A stretch of 29,497 nucleotides of DNA. It comes from Cudoniella acicularis. Lineage: Eukaryota; Ascomycota; Leotiomycetes; Helotiales; Helotiaceae. The first letter of the stretch is position 1. Every line of letters starts with the position of its first letter. The stretch spans positions 1 to 29,497 of the forward strand of contig JAAMPI010000645.1 of the NCBI GenBank assembly GCA_013054445.1. Reading direction: 5' to 3'. Of this stretch, positions 1 to 11,514 are shown piece after piece. The notes beneath the pieces are model-generated. The model was not told where the DNA came from and did no database searches. It was given only the letters and a program-made list of their open reading frames with translations. The translations under genes and the position numbers were made by a program.

Positions 1-264
1 AAAGAAGATCCAGAAGACCTCTATTCTCGAAAGCTACGTCAAAAGCTGAACCCGAAAATGTGTACCTTGCGAAAAGAGCTATACACATACGGAAAGACGG
101 GCGGTTGGGTGAAACGGCGGGACTGCGAATACCCAAACGATATAGAGTGGTGCTTATCCCACACAATCTACGACACAAGCTATGCTGCCAACGTTAATGA
201 GGCGTGTGGTAGGGACCAGTGCAAAACCTGCAATCCGCCGGAAAAAAACATGGGAAGAGGATAA
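1..264 (+). CDS. C-terminal fragment of an unidentified Cys-rich protein (partial, 5' end outside the window)
   Basis: The frame is open from base 1 and ends at a TAA at 262-264, giving 87 residues without an upstream stop. It is therefore probably the last exon of a gene that begins left of the window, although the ATG at 58 could also start a 68-residue peptide. The tail is Cys-rich: a CEYP motif, a WCLSH motif and a CGRDQCKTCNPP motif. This resembles the disulfide-rich ends of fungal extracellular proteins. I do not recognise the family and no catalytic motif is visible. The composition looks coding, but the fragment is short and the reading could be spurious. Confidence 0.4.
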   Translation, partial: KEDPEDLYSRKLRQKLNPKMCTLRKELYTYGKTGGWVKRRDCEYPNDIEWCLSHTIYDTSYAANVNEACGRDQCKTCNPPEKNMGRG

Positions 265-1703
265 AAGAGATTAAAAAAAGGCAAGATTCCGAGAGGAGGG
301 ATTGCGAAGAGAAAGATCATGATCAAGGAGGCGAAGGTTCCGCTGCCTTTCTCCTCAAGGGTAGCTTCCGTCACTTTAATCTCAAATCCAACAAAGCATA
401 ATACTCGAACTAGGTTAGTACTGATATCCCTAACCTTTTTATAAGTTGTATAAAGGAAGGGTGGCCCTGCACGACATCTGCGTACGTTGGAATGGTGGGC
501 AGACGTAGTCATTGATGAGAAACGGGACTAGACATTGTTGAACATGAGGATGCTGAGAAGAATGAAGGTCCGCACATGCCAGAGTTACCAACAGCCTAGT
601 ATGTGCCACGGGGGTTGGCAACCCATCATTGGACTTTTGCTCCGCCACAAAGTCCTGCTACTTTTGATCCGGACCCTTCATTTGGTTTTCGTTAATGTGC
701 GCTTTCAAGACACCGTCATCTTTTCGTGTGCCTCACAAATAGTGGCAGTCTCAAAATTGCTCGCCTTCGAGAAAAGGAAGAAAGGGAAGAGGCTGTGTGC
801 CGTGTTGAGGGATTTTCGCAAGCGATATCTCCAATGAAGCACTCATCGCTTTGAACACGGGTCGTTATTTCGCTGGTAGTAACTTATGCTCACTTTCAGG
901 CGTGAGTGAGTTTTGAGTCCGAATGGTATGAAATATTGATGTTGCGTACAAAGAGTGTCTGGAAGATAGAGAATGGATTCTCTAATATCATGCGAACTGA
1001 GGCCTATGCTGAGGTCTTCACTGCTCTCGCTTTGTAAGAGATGCACGTGGTATCAACGCAGATGCGTATCTCTCCAGGCTCTCCATATCTAGAAAGCGCG
1101 GCGTCTCTTCAAATTGTCAAGTTTAATTAATTTGGTTAGTTCTGTTCGGATTGAGGCAATTTGGAGGCGCTAGTTAAGCTTCCTTGGCCCTAAGTAGAGG
1201 TTGATGAGAAGCTTAAAGTGGTAATTCCAAGCCGAAGGGCAATTTTGCTCGAGTAAGTGCCCGCTGCCAAACCGATCGATTTAGCGGGCAGCCGCATTGA
1301 AAGGCTCATGTCCTATAGAGGTGAATTCCTATTTCGTTCTATTTGGGAGTTTGATTTTTGATTCAGGTCCCAAATATGCAGTAATGTACAGGCATTGACG
1401 GATTGACCGTCTCATCTACCATCCACTTTGTGTTCCACCAGTGATATTATTCCATAGCTGTGTCCATCCTCTTTTGCGTCAGCCATCGACTCCACAAGAG
1501 GCACATGCAGTCTTTCACTGAAGCTCAACTTGCTGGCAGCTCCCGTCTTCGCCCACTTCGAGTTTTTGCATTCTCAGGTGCCGGATGATACTGTCGCTCT
1601 CATTATGTTCGTTCGTGGCCGCATTGGCCTAGTGATGTAGAGCTGGTATGAACGCCGGTGCTGCAGCAGTGTACGTCGCTGGGTATAATTTGTGACCGAT
1701 TAT
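265..1703. other. Intergenic stretch without a supportable gene
   Basis: Only short overlapping frames occur on both strands, none with splice sites or motifs that join into a product. The frames at 535-837 (plus) and 439-648 (minus) have no recognisable composition. I see no tRNA-like cloverleaf, tandem repeat or mobile-element end here. Confidence 0.4.
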
Positions 1704-2365
1704 TCACTCAAAATTCGATATTATCTCGTGGGTCGCTTTCATATCCTTCGCAAAGCCGCTGCTTTCGAGCGTGTTGTCATCCCATGAATCGATCGATGAT
1801 CCATTTGCTTCCGGCGCCGAGGCCACATTGCCTTGGCCTGTGTTTGTTTCGATATTCGATTCCGGTCGCTATGACGAAAAGAGTTTTGTACTGTAGAGAA
1901 ATCATCAGCCGGGTATCTGAGTCCCTTTCATATTGCGTGATGCAAACCTTTCTTCGTGGTAGCTTTGGGTCCGAGGTGTCTCTGGGTCGAATTCACCCTT
2001 TCCAGTTTTCGAGTATCAGCCACCGCACATTCCGGAGATAGTGACGGTGTTCTGTCATCCTTAATGGCCTCTACAAGTTCGTCATAGGCCTCTCGAAAAT
2101 GATCTGGTGTCGGTAATCTTGCCTCTTCCCACCGCATCCCGAAGCGCCCATATCGTTGAAAGCGGGCAGTCACCTCATGTTGCTTCTGGCGTATCCGATC
2201 CTCTAGAGCATATTCAAACTCCCAGCCGAAGCCAGGCTGAGGCAGTGTATCCTCGCCATTGATAGATGTTGGAGGAGAGACAGGAGTTAGGTTGGACTGT
2301 GGGAAAGACGACTTGTTGGCGTGATGCGACAGAGGAGGTGTTGAGGAGCTCGGAGAAGACCGCAT
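1704..2365 (-). CDS. Hypothetical protein, two-exon model, divergent from the kinase gene
   Basis: Exon 1 is 2365-1997 and starts at the first in-frame ATG (MRSSPSSSTPP). The longer frame would need a GTG start at 2479. Exon 1 is Ser/Pro-rich at the N terminus, followed by a charged helical segment with WEFEYALEDRIRQKQHE and FREAYDELVEAIKDD. If unspliced, the frame ends at 1928. A GTGAAT donor at 1996 and a TAG acceptor at 1869 would join it in phase to exon 2 (1868-1704), which encodes an acidic Ser-rich tail ending ATHEIISNFE, for 177 residues in total. That tail reads like real coding sequence, but another open frame overlaps it, so the splice model is uncertain. No family is recognised. 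It shares a 320-bp promoter region with the kinase gene. Confidence 0.45.
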
Positions 2366-2685
2366 AGAACGCGCAAATGTAGACGCAATCGAGAGGCAGA
2401 TGTGGTTTGATAATGGCTGTCGGTATATGTCGTGATCCTGATGATGTGTAGTTCCTTTCCCCCTCTGAAGTACCTTCACGTTTTGTCGCTTATCTAAGGT
2501 AAAAAAGTGGAGACGTGGATGGCACAGCGTTTAGCGCCGCCGCGGATTCTATCTCACTGTCTCACTGGACAGGACTTTTCATCAAGACCAAAACGTGCCT
2601 TTGAACCTTGCTGTCAAAAGTCGGTGCCGCAAGCGCAATCATATTGGGTCAGCTCTATTTAAATATATCTTTCATATACGGCAGC

Positions 2686-4326
2686 ATGAATTCTGCCCCG
2701 CATCCATTCGCCCTGCCTGCGAGTTTTGTGCATTTGACGCCGTTGAATATCGAAGCACGCCAGGCGTTTAACGATGTTGCATTGCTTGTCAAAAATCTTG
2801 ACTCTACTTCCCAAGTTTCAGATGTTCGGCATCCCGCCAAGTTCATGGTCATTGAACCTTGGAGTGGAAGGGATCCTTCCCAGCCTCCACGAGAACTATC
2901 ACTACCGTTGTCGGAAGCCGGCATTGAGAACAATACCTTTGATTCCTCCCCTCTGCCGGAACTGGAAGAGCTACAATATCAAGGCTTCTATGACCTCTCG
3001 TTTGAAAAACTGCCAGATATACCCCGAAACGGCTGGGTAGCTGGCATTGGCCGGTGGAATTCTGACAGTAGCGCCTTTACGCGAACAGGTGTTGTTGATC
3101 TGATGCTGGCCCCAAGTGACGGCAAGAAACTCTACGGCGTACGAGGAAAACATGCCATCTTATACTTTGATAGCTCGGGCTCCTTGTGTATCAAGTCTCC
3201 TCCTCCAGGAACACCCATTTTCCTCGGCACCGAGGAATTCTCCTCAGGATCACGTGTCGTTAGTTCAAGATCACAGATTGTCTCCTTTGGCAACCTCACA
3301 TACTGTCTAGAATATATCAATGTCGATGAATCGACCTATCAATTAAACCTAAACGCATACTTTAAATCGTATCTCTCAAGTCCTGCCCCTCCGCCTGACA
3401 TATCTGCTACGCCATCCCCATGGGACTTCATTATCGATGATTGGGTATGCAAGGGAACGGCGGGTTCAGGAGGGTTTGGAACGGTTAATGCAGTAAAGCA
3501 TAGACTCACTGGAGAGCCAGCGGCGGCAAAGACCATTATGAGGACTTCCAAAACAATGAGAGATATCGCAGAAGAGATCTCTATTCTGGAACATCTGCCC
3601 CGCCATCCTCGACTATTGGTTAAGCGTGGTGTCTACTACGAGCGAGGTGATACCTGGTTTACAAGTCCAGACAACGAAGATGACGAACGTCATGGACTGC
3701 CGGCGCGTCCAGAGAGAGTCATTTTCATCATCCAGCCTTTTGCTAGACTCACTCTCACTGAGCTGTTGCCGAAGTTGTCTCCTGATCTGAAGATCATGGT
3801 GTTTCATCAATTACTGCAAGGCGTGCATGCTCTGCACAATGCAAATCCTTTTCCACTTGTCCATCGAGATCTCAAGCTTTCCAACATCGGCGTTGTGTCG
3901 TACGATGATCACAGTATCGCAGTAGTGGTCCTCGACTACGGGCAAACCATCCAGGCTCAGTTACGCAGGCCAATCAGAGGAAAAGCGGGCACCCCTGGGT
4001 ACCAAGCGCCGGAAATGCAACATCAGATCCATGGCCTAGCTCTCGATATCTGGTCTTGCGGAATCATTGGTCTTAGAATGTTCGTTCCAGAGTGGCAGGT
4101 GTCCTCTAATATCCCCGTCCAAGCAGATTTCCAGAAAGGAGTGGGGATACTAAAATCTCACGAATCAGCTATGCCTGAACACCTCATTGCCCAGATGCTA
4201 GGATGGGAGTCTGACAAACGTATCTCTGCCTTCGATGCCCTGCTTCATCCTTGTTTTGCCACTGTTGCCCAAAAACCAAGCTCTTCAGATCTCCCAGCCG
4301 GCAAACGATATAGGGAAGAAGATTGA
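2686..4326 (+). CDS. Protein kinase with N-terminal FHA-like region
   Basis: An intronless frame of 546 residues. The ATG at 2686 is preferred because the 26 codons upstream begin only at a TTG. Residues about 116-215 (GWVAGIGRWN onward, ending near SFGNLTYCLEY) form a beta-rich FHA-like module of the kind that precedes some fungal kinases. The kinase domain runs from about 250 to 530: Gly-rich loop GTAGSGGFG at 257, Lys282 in the AAAK motif, catalytic HRDLKLSN with Asp395 and Asn400, a DYG motif at 417-419 in place of DFG, APE at 441-443, and LDIWSCGI after it. All catalytic residues are present, so it should be active as a Ser/Thr kinase. It is transcribed divergently from the 1704-2365 gene. 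The substrate is unknown. It resembles checkpoint or meiotic FHA kinases only in architecture. Confidence 0.88.
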   Translation: MNSAPHPFALPASFVHLTPLNIEARQAFNDVALLVKNLDSTSQVSDVRHPAKFMVIEPWSGRDPSQPPRELSLPLSEAGIENNTFDSSPLPELEELQYQGFYDLSFEKLPDIPRNGWVAGIGRWNSDSSAFTRTGVVDLMLAPSDGKKLYGVRGKHAILYFDSSGSLCIKSPPPGTPIFLGTEEFSSGSRVVSSRSQIVSFGNLTYCLEYINVDESTYQLNLNAYFKSYLSSPAPPPDISATPSPWDFIIDDWVCKGTAGSGGFGTVNAVKHRLTGEPAAAKTIMRTSKTMRDIAEEISILEHLPRHPRLLVKRGVYYERGDTWFTSPDNEDDERHGLPARPERVIFIIQPFARLTLTELLPKLSPDLKIMVFHQLLQGVHALHNANPFPLVHRDLKLSNIGVVSYDDHSIAVVVLDYGQTIQAQLRRPIRGKAGTPGYQAPEMQHQIHGLALDIWSCGIIGLRMFVPEWQVSSNIPVQADFQKGVGILKSHESAMPEHLIAQMLGWESDKRISAFDALLHPCFATVAQKPSSSDLPAGKRYREED

Positions 4327-6779
4327 GCAACTGGAATAATTAGCTGAGTCATCTTCAGGACTCTTCTGGAAATCTATTATCAAATGAGGCCAGTGATCAT
4401 ATCTTTAGTGTGCATAGAGGGGCATTTAGATAGGGTTCAAGTTCCTTGCGAACATGATCCAAACCTTGAAAGCATTAATGACGATAGAATGGACAATTGT
4501 TATTTATCTCCGCGTAATATAAGCGGGACGAGGCTGAAAGACAAAATCGAGTTTAGCGCAGAAACAACGCCGGAAAGAAGCGAAAGGCAAAAACGTGTTG
4601 CCTGCGAAACAACAAACCGCAATAGCACAAAACCACTACTCGATCGAACACTACAATCCTTAAATCCCCCAAAGATCAGCGCCCTTCGAAGCGAATAGTA
4701 ACGAATCTTGTACAATATACGGCCGACATTCCATACGCTTACTTGCCAAAGCTTGAAGAACCTTACAAATTCTATGATGCTAGCCTCTACATTAAGAAAA
4801 AGACATTGCCGACCAACGAACCTGCTATAACCCTATAAGCTATGAAAACCGCTTTCCACGATCTTAGCGGATGCTCGAAATCTTCCTCTCCAGCTTCTAT
4901 CTCGAAATGAAAGGCACTTAAGGAGCGAGATCTCAAAACGGAGGATCAAAAGCTGGAAACCAAGCGGAGGAAAGTTTACGGTATATGACATAAAGTGAGT
5001 GAATCAAGAGAGCGATATCGAACCGCATTAGTATAGCTAATATAGATAACATACACTTATCTATTTGTTCATGTCAAAAGCTAAACACCGACTAAAAACC
5101 GTCAAGAATTAGTGCGATGCCTAACAATGAAAGTACTGCGGATTTATGGATATACCATCATACACTACGGCACTAGTGCGGGATTGCGTGGGGCTTTGTT
5201 CCGCATTGTGTAAAGACTCAACTGGTAAGCATCGCTATGTTACGCCCGCTGGATTATGCTGTTCAGAATAGGCAGTCTTGCAGAGTTTGTGCGTGGTGGC
5301 GGGAGGACCCGGATTATTTTGGAGGAGCATTTGGATATTAGTAGCGGGGATAGGTACTCTCCCTTTAAGGGGTTTAAGTGGTAGTTTGGAGCTTGGTCGG
5401 GTGGGTAAAGCAGTTGTTGAGGAAATAATTATTATTGAGAGACGGGGTGACACTAGAAGTATTGTATAGAGTGGATTCTTTCCCCCGGATCAGGCGGAGG
5501 AATTGAGATATGCATGAGGAAGTAGAAAAGACGCCCGGAAAGAACTTTGGGATATAGGAAATAGGATGAGAATCAAAGCCTGGGGAGTCGCCATTGTGTG
5601 GACAGCAGCTCGTCAGATAACTCTAATGGTACTGTAGGGGGGGGGCTTAATAAGTTGCAGAGTGCTTGGAAGAAGGGTTACGCTGGCGCAGTTTGGGTGT
5701 GGACCATCCATAGAATTCGGATTTACTTATGTTGATTTTGAACGGCCGCAACACATCACTTTTAAGTCGAAGCATATGAAATCCTTCTTCAGAGAAATGA
5801 TGAATTTGTTGCGTGATGTTAGCGTTCACTTGATGCGGGTTCAAGGTAGATAACTTGTGCATTTTGATACAGGGCTGCATTCTGTTAGATGACGATTATG
5901 CTCCGTATTAGATTGATGCTAGTTGGTAGAACTTTGAGCAACGGCACGAGCAGTTGAACTAGGCAATGACTTTCTATTTATCAACCGCTGCGCAAAGAGC
6001 TAGTTTTTGTTGCACATCGCACATCGGAGGCCTACTGCCAAGGGGCCTCCGTCTAAGAGCGTGTAATAACCAATCACCTTTCCATTCAAGCAACTGAAAT
6101 CCAACCCAAGGACCTTAATATGTCTATCCAATCGTTTATTTTCATTACTGAATATGTGTATCATCATATGGCGTCGCTCTAATTCCCTATTAGGTATGCT
6201 TATAAAGTACTTCCTATCATCGATTCTCTTGGTTTGTGGACATAATTCAGTTTTTGAAGAGGTCTGTCTCTTACAGTTAATATATGCGACGGGGTTAAAA
6301 TACCCTGAACTGGGCGTACAGTAGTCGGCAGTCCGGTGGGGAATTGTTTTCTATAGTAACCAAAGATAAGCGCGAGGGGATAGCGTAGGATAAGATCTTT
6401 GGCTTCTATTGACTGATCACGAGAAACTTCACCCAAACGAAGAAACCTCTGTTGGCGAAGAGTATCAGGTCTTAAAATTACCCACTTCACCGGCTGGTTT
6501 GGCCAATGCCCGACGCGATGTAACTATGGACCTTGAGGCTCGGCTGGTCCTCCCTCGTCATCGACTCCATAATTGAATAATGTGAGCAGGCAGAAAGCTG
6601 CGAAAATTCTTGACGGTCGTCGACAGCATTTTCACGTGTGGCATCGGTGATCAATCGCTAAACCGGCAGAAAGCATGTGCGATTCGTAAGGCGGCGAAGG
6701 AAATTTTCACCGAGGCTCTTAACACTGACTAGAAGTCTCCCTCTATAGTAATAACACTATGGATTAGTATTGGGCCTAT
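4327..6779. other. Gene-poor intergenic stretch
   Basis: No convincing gene. Short frames at 4384-4698 (plus, ATG, 104 codons) and 5278-5469 (plus) lack motifs and splice partners, and 6200-6490 (minus) has only a GTG start directly after an in-frame stop. Local features are a 9-G run at 5637-5645 and a hairpin at 6025-6051 with 8-bp perfect arms (CGGAGGCC and GGCCTCCG) around an 11-base loop. The stretch may be old, diverged repeat DNA. Confidence 0.4.
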
Positions 6780-7700
6780 GAGCTCTGTGTTAGATATAGG
6801 TGCCTAAGGCCTAAGCGGGTGGCAATTATAGGGGTGTGCCACTGTATTTATAGGGGTCGGAGACCCCGAGTGTCCAGCTATTCAGGGTATTCGGGAACTC
6901 CGACGGTTCAGCTATAAATAGTGTTTTATTTAAAGTTATATAATATCTCTATATAAAAATTTAGCTACTTTTAAAGAAAACACTATTTATAAATTATTTT
7001 TAAGAAATTATTTATGTATAGAATCAATAAAAATTTAGTTTTTAATTTTTAAAGATTTTAGTTTATATATAAATTAGATATAAAAATTTTTAAAAGTTTA
7101 AACGTTAATTTAAAGGTATTAGTAACCTCTAAAAAAATTTATAATTTTTATATTAAGTAATTTATAGATAAATATCTTATATTTTAAATTTTAAATAATT
7201 ATATTGAACTTTCGCAAAGTTATAAATACCTTAAAATCGCTGTTTTTGGTGTAAAAGGGTAGCCTAAAAGGGGGACTTACCTAATCGAATACCGCGAGAA
7301 AGATATATCAAGTATAAGGTAATTTAGGAAGAATATTACTGCCCAAATTACCGCTGTCTAATATATAGCGTAAGTAACCTATCTCTACTATAGTATTTAT
7401 TCTTTACTTCTAAAGACAGGTAGGTAGGTAGGTAGTGTGTCGAGGTCTAAGCACATTTAGGCTAGCGTAGCACAGACCTCTCCCGTGTCTTTCTTTAGCG
7501 AAAAAAGGGTCTCTTCCTTTCTACACTCGAGCGGGAGGAAATGTCCGGGCAACGACCTTCAATATAGATTAGCCTTGTCTTAGGCGTCGTATATAGATAT
7601 AATTAAACTCCTAACCCTAAGTCTTATCGTCTAAACGATTTTAATAATCTTATTATAGATTAAGTTAGGGTAGGTGGAGCTGTGTGAGGGGCGAGGGTGA
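6780..7700. repeat. Decayed repeat region with AT-rich core
   Basis: GC-containing edges (around 6840-6910 and 7430-7560) flank a nearly pure A/T core at about 6905-7250. The left edge holds a perfect hairpin GGGGTC-GGA-GACCCC at 6853-6867 and two TATAGGGGT copies about 20 bp apart. The right edge has a (AGGT)4 microsatellite at 7418-7433 and inverted arms GAGGTCT (7442-7448) and AGACCTC (7474-7480). The pattern fits a degraded transposable element that has lost its coding capacity. Family and exact ends cannot be assigned. Confidence 0.4.
7418..7433. repeat. AGGT microsatellite
   Basis: Four perfect AGGT units followed by a partial unit, in the decayed repeat region. Confidence 0.8.
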
Positions 7701-9143
7701 TTCGATACTTTAATTGTTAAGTACTGTACTGACTATAGACTTCGGGATGCACTTTGCTACGGATTTTGCGACGGAGTTTGCATAGACTTTGGGTTGTATT
7801 TGGATTTTGGGATAGATTGAGTTGGATTTACATTATACATGTTTTATACCACGGCTCAACTTGCTTTTCGACACTAGATTACTGAATAACAATATATCAT
7901 TATTATGAAACATGAAAAGACTCAAGTAACATACCTTTTTGTTCACGGGACATAGCGCTACAACTTTCTATTTCAGAATAGTGGTGTGAATAAAATACAG
8001 GTAGCAAAATGCTAGAAAGCACTTAACACTTATAGGAGGCTTGTTACTACCTTACAGCATGAAAATCACTGAGAGATAGGGCAAAAGTGGCTAAAATCCA
8101 AGACGCCGCTGCCCTTTCAAAGCTTTCCGTCGCAAAAGTGCATTTTTTCCAAGTTTTTTAATTTTCTCAACTTATTTTTAAAGGAAGTTTAGGAACTATT
8201 TTAACTATAATCTAGATGATACTTCGTTGTATTCCGAGTAGCTGAAAAAATAAGGTGTAAGATTCTGGTCTTCTGCAGTAAGAAAGGGGCCTCGCTAAGC
8301 GAAAAGGGGAGGTTTCCCCTTCCTCTAGAATTATTAAGGAACTTTACTAAACTTTTCTCTTTCTCTGCACACCTTATAAGGAAATTTCCAGGAGAATCTG
8401 CGAAAATAACACCTTTGCGACGAAAATATTGTGGGGGAGCGAGCCAAGCCACCAGCGACTAAGCGAAGAAGAGCACTGAACCCTCAAGACACTTCAACGA
8501 CAAAGTACGAAGACGGAATCAGAAAATCGCAAGGTGAAGGAACCCTGAAGAAACGGTTCCAAAGATTTAAAGAACTAGAAAAAAACCCCCAAGAGTTCAA
8601 TGCGGCCGTGAAATAAATTCGCAGAGTAGTTGACTTGTAGACCTTCGGGCGAGCCTCGCAGTCACCTGCATGTAGAAACCGAGAGCTAAGAACGCAATAG
8701 CGTAAAGTATTTAAACATTAGTATAAGAGAAAATAAACGAGGTGATTAAATCATTTCGTAAGTACAGGTGTTTCGACAGAGTAACTAGAAACATAAAATA
8801 AGACTCGCAGACACTTAATGCAACGCAAAGCCGCAAGGGACCCAGGTATATAATGATTCATTTCATTGATATATTAGCGACCTCATTCTTTCATTCATAC
8901 CTAAGTAAATAATTTTAAATACGACACTTATTCAGTATGAAATAACACCTCAACCTAAACCCGTACCTTAGAATTATTAAGTTCCAAACAACACCAGAAA
9001 CCCAATCTTAGCCTTCATTCATTCATTACCAACCAGCCACCCATTTCCATTCCCTTTCCTATTTCCATTTCCAAACCCCAAAAGAACGTCATAACCCCCA
9101 AACCCCACAAGAACCAGCAATTAAGAACAAGAAAAGAAAAAAC
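7701..9143. other. Intergenic stretch, no gene seen
   Basis: The two longest frames (8201-8452 minus and 8431-8616 plus) both depend on GTG starts, overlap each other head to head and show no motifs. The rest is A-rich DNA leading into the 3' end of the membrane-protein gene, which stops at 9144. No repeat or RNA gene was identified. Confidence 0.4.
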
Positions 9144-10686
9144 TCACTGCGCAAACCCAGCAAAAGAATTACTAAAAATCTCCACCTGGTCAATAACCGC
9201 TGATTTCCCACCATCAGCGTTCTCAACGGCTTTCAAAAGCTGTCCAGACTCCCTCCTCAAGAGTTTCATTCCCGTTGGATCAGTCAGGTCTGGTTTCTTG
9301 TATGCTTCTGTATTTTTGAAAGTTAGGTTAGCTATACTCTGGAAATGAAATTGGGAAAGGAAATTTGGAATTTTATTGCAAGTTTGGCCTGTGGTGGGTG
9401 GCGAGGAAGGACAGACAGATGAATGGATTGGATGATAATAGAACAGGGAGGAAAGAGAAGAGAGAAAGACTCACCAGCAAAAGCCTTAGCAACCGGCACC
9501 AAACTACTAACAAACATAGCCCACGTAACCACATTATAAAAACTATACTGATTACTAACACCACCCCCATCATACCACAACGGATTCCCCTCCATATTCT
9601 GCCTCATTTCAATGTAACTAACACTCAACCACACCAACGTGCCAGTCGTCGCAACCGTACTCACACTCCTCAGTATCAAACTAATCTTCATGCGAAACCC
9701 ATCTGGTCGATGCTTAATCTTCTTCAACAAAGCAATGCTGAAGATAAACCCGATGATTATGAGGTCCAAAACGAGGATCAGGTATTGGATAAATCCGTTG
9801 GATGCCCAATCGGCTTTATGCTGCTTTACTAGCTCGCCGATGGCTTGGGGTCCGGCTAACCCGTTGACATTCTCAAAACACACCGCAGGCAACGCCGCCT
9901 GGTTCCCCGCAGAAGAGGGGAAACTACTTCCAATCCTGGCCCCCAGCATAACGCCAGACATCATAATCGTCAAAATAATAGGGACAATCTTGACACAGCC
10001 AGCAAAGATGCCTCTCCAGAACGAGAAAGAGGTATTAGGATCGCCAAACCAGTTACGCGTGTTGGTTAGGGCGTTGAGGTGAGAGATGATCGACATAATT
10101 AGTTGGAAGCAGATTAGGTTGTAGATGTAAGCTGAAAGCTCGCAGCCGTCGTGTCCGGCTACGACGATTAGGGAGAGGCCCGCGACGGATTGTTGGTCGG
10201 AGAAGGCGTTGATTAGTCTTTCGAGGACGATGATTGTGCGTTCGACTGGGTGGTGGTGTTCTTGTGGGATGGGGAGGGGATCTGCGGGTGGTTGAGGGGT
10301 GTTTTCGGGATCGGGATCTGAGCCATTGGTTTGGTTTTCCGCTGGTGCCGCGGGGGGAAAGTTGGAAGGTGGGGAATAGGGTTTGGGGTGTGCCCAGAGG
10401 TAGTATTCGCAGATTATGAGGGCGATGGAGACGATGCTTGTGGACCATGAGGTTGTGAGGAAGGCTCCCCACCACTGCCGTGCTAATCGTTAGCTTCATT
10501 CATACTCTCTCTCACTCCCTCCTTTTCAACAATCAAAGAGAGGAGAAAGGGGGAACCAACAGCCTTAGTAACAACATCGTAATTCGGCACAAGAGGCGGA
10601 GGGTTAGTGTAGTTACAAGTAACGGACTGGTTAGCTTGCGTAACGCAATAAGCCGATCCGACGGGTATGTTCCATCCGAGCACCAT
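9144..10686 (-). CDS. Fungal integral membrane protein with about seven transmembrane helices
   Basis: Three-exon model: 10686-10561, 10474-9475 and 9307-9144, summing to 1290 nt (429 residues plus TGA) with all phases matching. Intron 1 (86 bp) has a GTTGGT donor and a GCTAAC branch site before CAG. Intron 2 (167 bp) has a GTGAGT donor and a GCTAAC branch site before ACAG. The N terminus has a short Cys-containing, potentially N-glycosylated stretch (CVTQANQSVTCNYT). About seven hydrophobic helices follow, with a Pro-rich acidic loop after the first. The segment around LINAFSDQQSVAGLSLIVVAG matches a conserved pattern of uncharacterised fungal plasma-membrane proteins. The tail after the last helix is charged. 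Function is unknown. It is not a PTH11/rhodopsin-domain protein by motif. The exon 1 junction is the least certain point. Confidence 0.78.
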
Positions 10687-11514
10687 TTTTGCTTCTCAGA
10701 AATTCCGAACGAACGAACGTTTGCTTAATTCGATTTGTCGAGAAAAGAGGGGAGTTTGAATCTGAAACTTCAAAGACAATGGTTAAAAAATGGAGATTGG
10801 GAGGAAACCCACTTACCGCAGTGGGAGCGGGAAGGCTGAACCATTAAGTAGATAGAAACTCGACTCTCTCTCTCGAAGTGGCAACCAAACCAAACCACCT
10901 ACCGTTGCGGATCAATCCGAGCAGCCACACGCCGCTCAGACCAATCCCTACCTTACCTGCCCTTTCGACGTGGCAGCCGGCAGGAAGGCAAGGTGCATGC
11001 AGATTGAGGGGTATGGCCTGTTATAGAGCTCAGCCCGGAAGCCGTTGGGGAGCGTGGAGAGGATGGGAGGGAGGCGCGCGATGTGGAGGCTTGTTTGTTT
11101 TTCTTGTTGGATGTGTGAATGAGATTTTGTAGAGAGGTCAGAAGAGTAGAAAAAGAGAAACAATTTTAAATCAAGAATATTAATTAAAAACACGACAACA
11201 ACGAAACGAAACATCCATTCATTCCCCTCCCCCTCTCCCCCCAAAAATGAGGCTCACAAACACTTACCCACACACCTACCTCCCCACTCACCCCCCTTAG
11301 CCGCAGCCCCCTTCCCAAAAACTCTTGAAACACACACAACCTGCATGCTGCACCGTTTCCAAACAAGCATTTTCAAAAAGAGGCATGTGAACAAATAAGA
11401 TATCCCTGTTAATTTTCCTTTTATGGGAGAGGCTTCGAGGCGCAGGGGTATGAACGCCACGCCTCACGGTGGGTGGTCAGAATTCCTATCACCAGAGCGG
11501 CTCTGCATGAGATG
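10687..11514. other. Upstream region of the membrane-protein gene
   Basis: No supportable gene. It contains long purine/pyrimidine-biased tracts, notably a C-rich tract at about 11224-11313. The small frames at 10878-11132, 10948-11244 and 11184-11366 overlap in different frames and look incidental. It probably holds the promoter of the minus-strand gene that starts at 10686. Confidence 0.4.

Noticed and set aside
6200..6490. 96-codon minus-strand frame with protein-like composition
   Set aside because: It starts at a GTG that follows an in-frame stop and has no acceptor that would make it a clear exon. It could be a fossil, but cannot be supported.
8201..8616. Two head-to-head frames of 83 and 61 codons
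   Set aside because: Both depend on GTG starts, which fungal nuclear genes do not normally use, and neither shows domain features.
10053..10499. Arg/Pro-rich 148-codon frame on the minus strand
   Set aside because: It is an out-of-frame reading of exon 2 of the membrane protein. The correct frame there encodes helices that join both flanking exons in phase.
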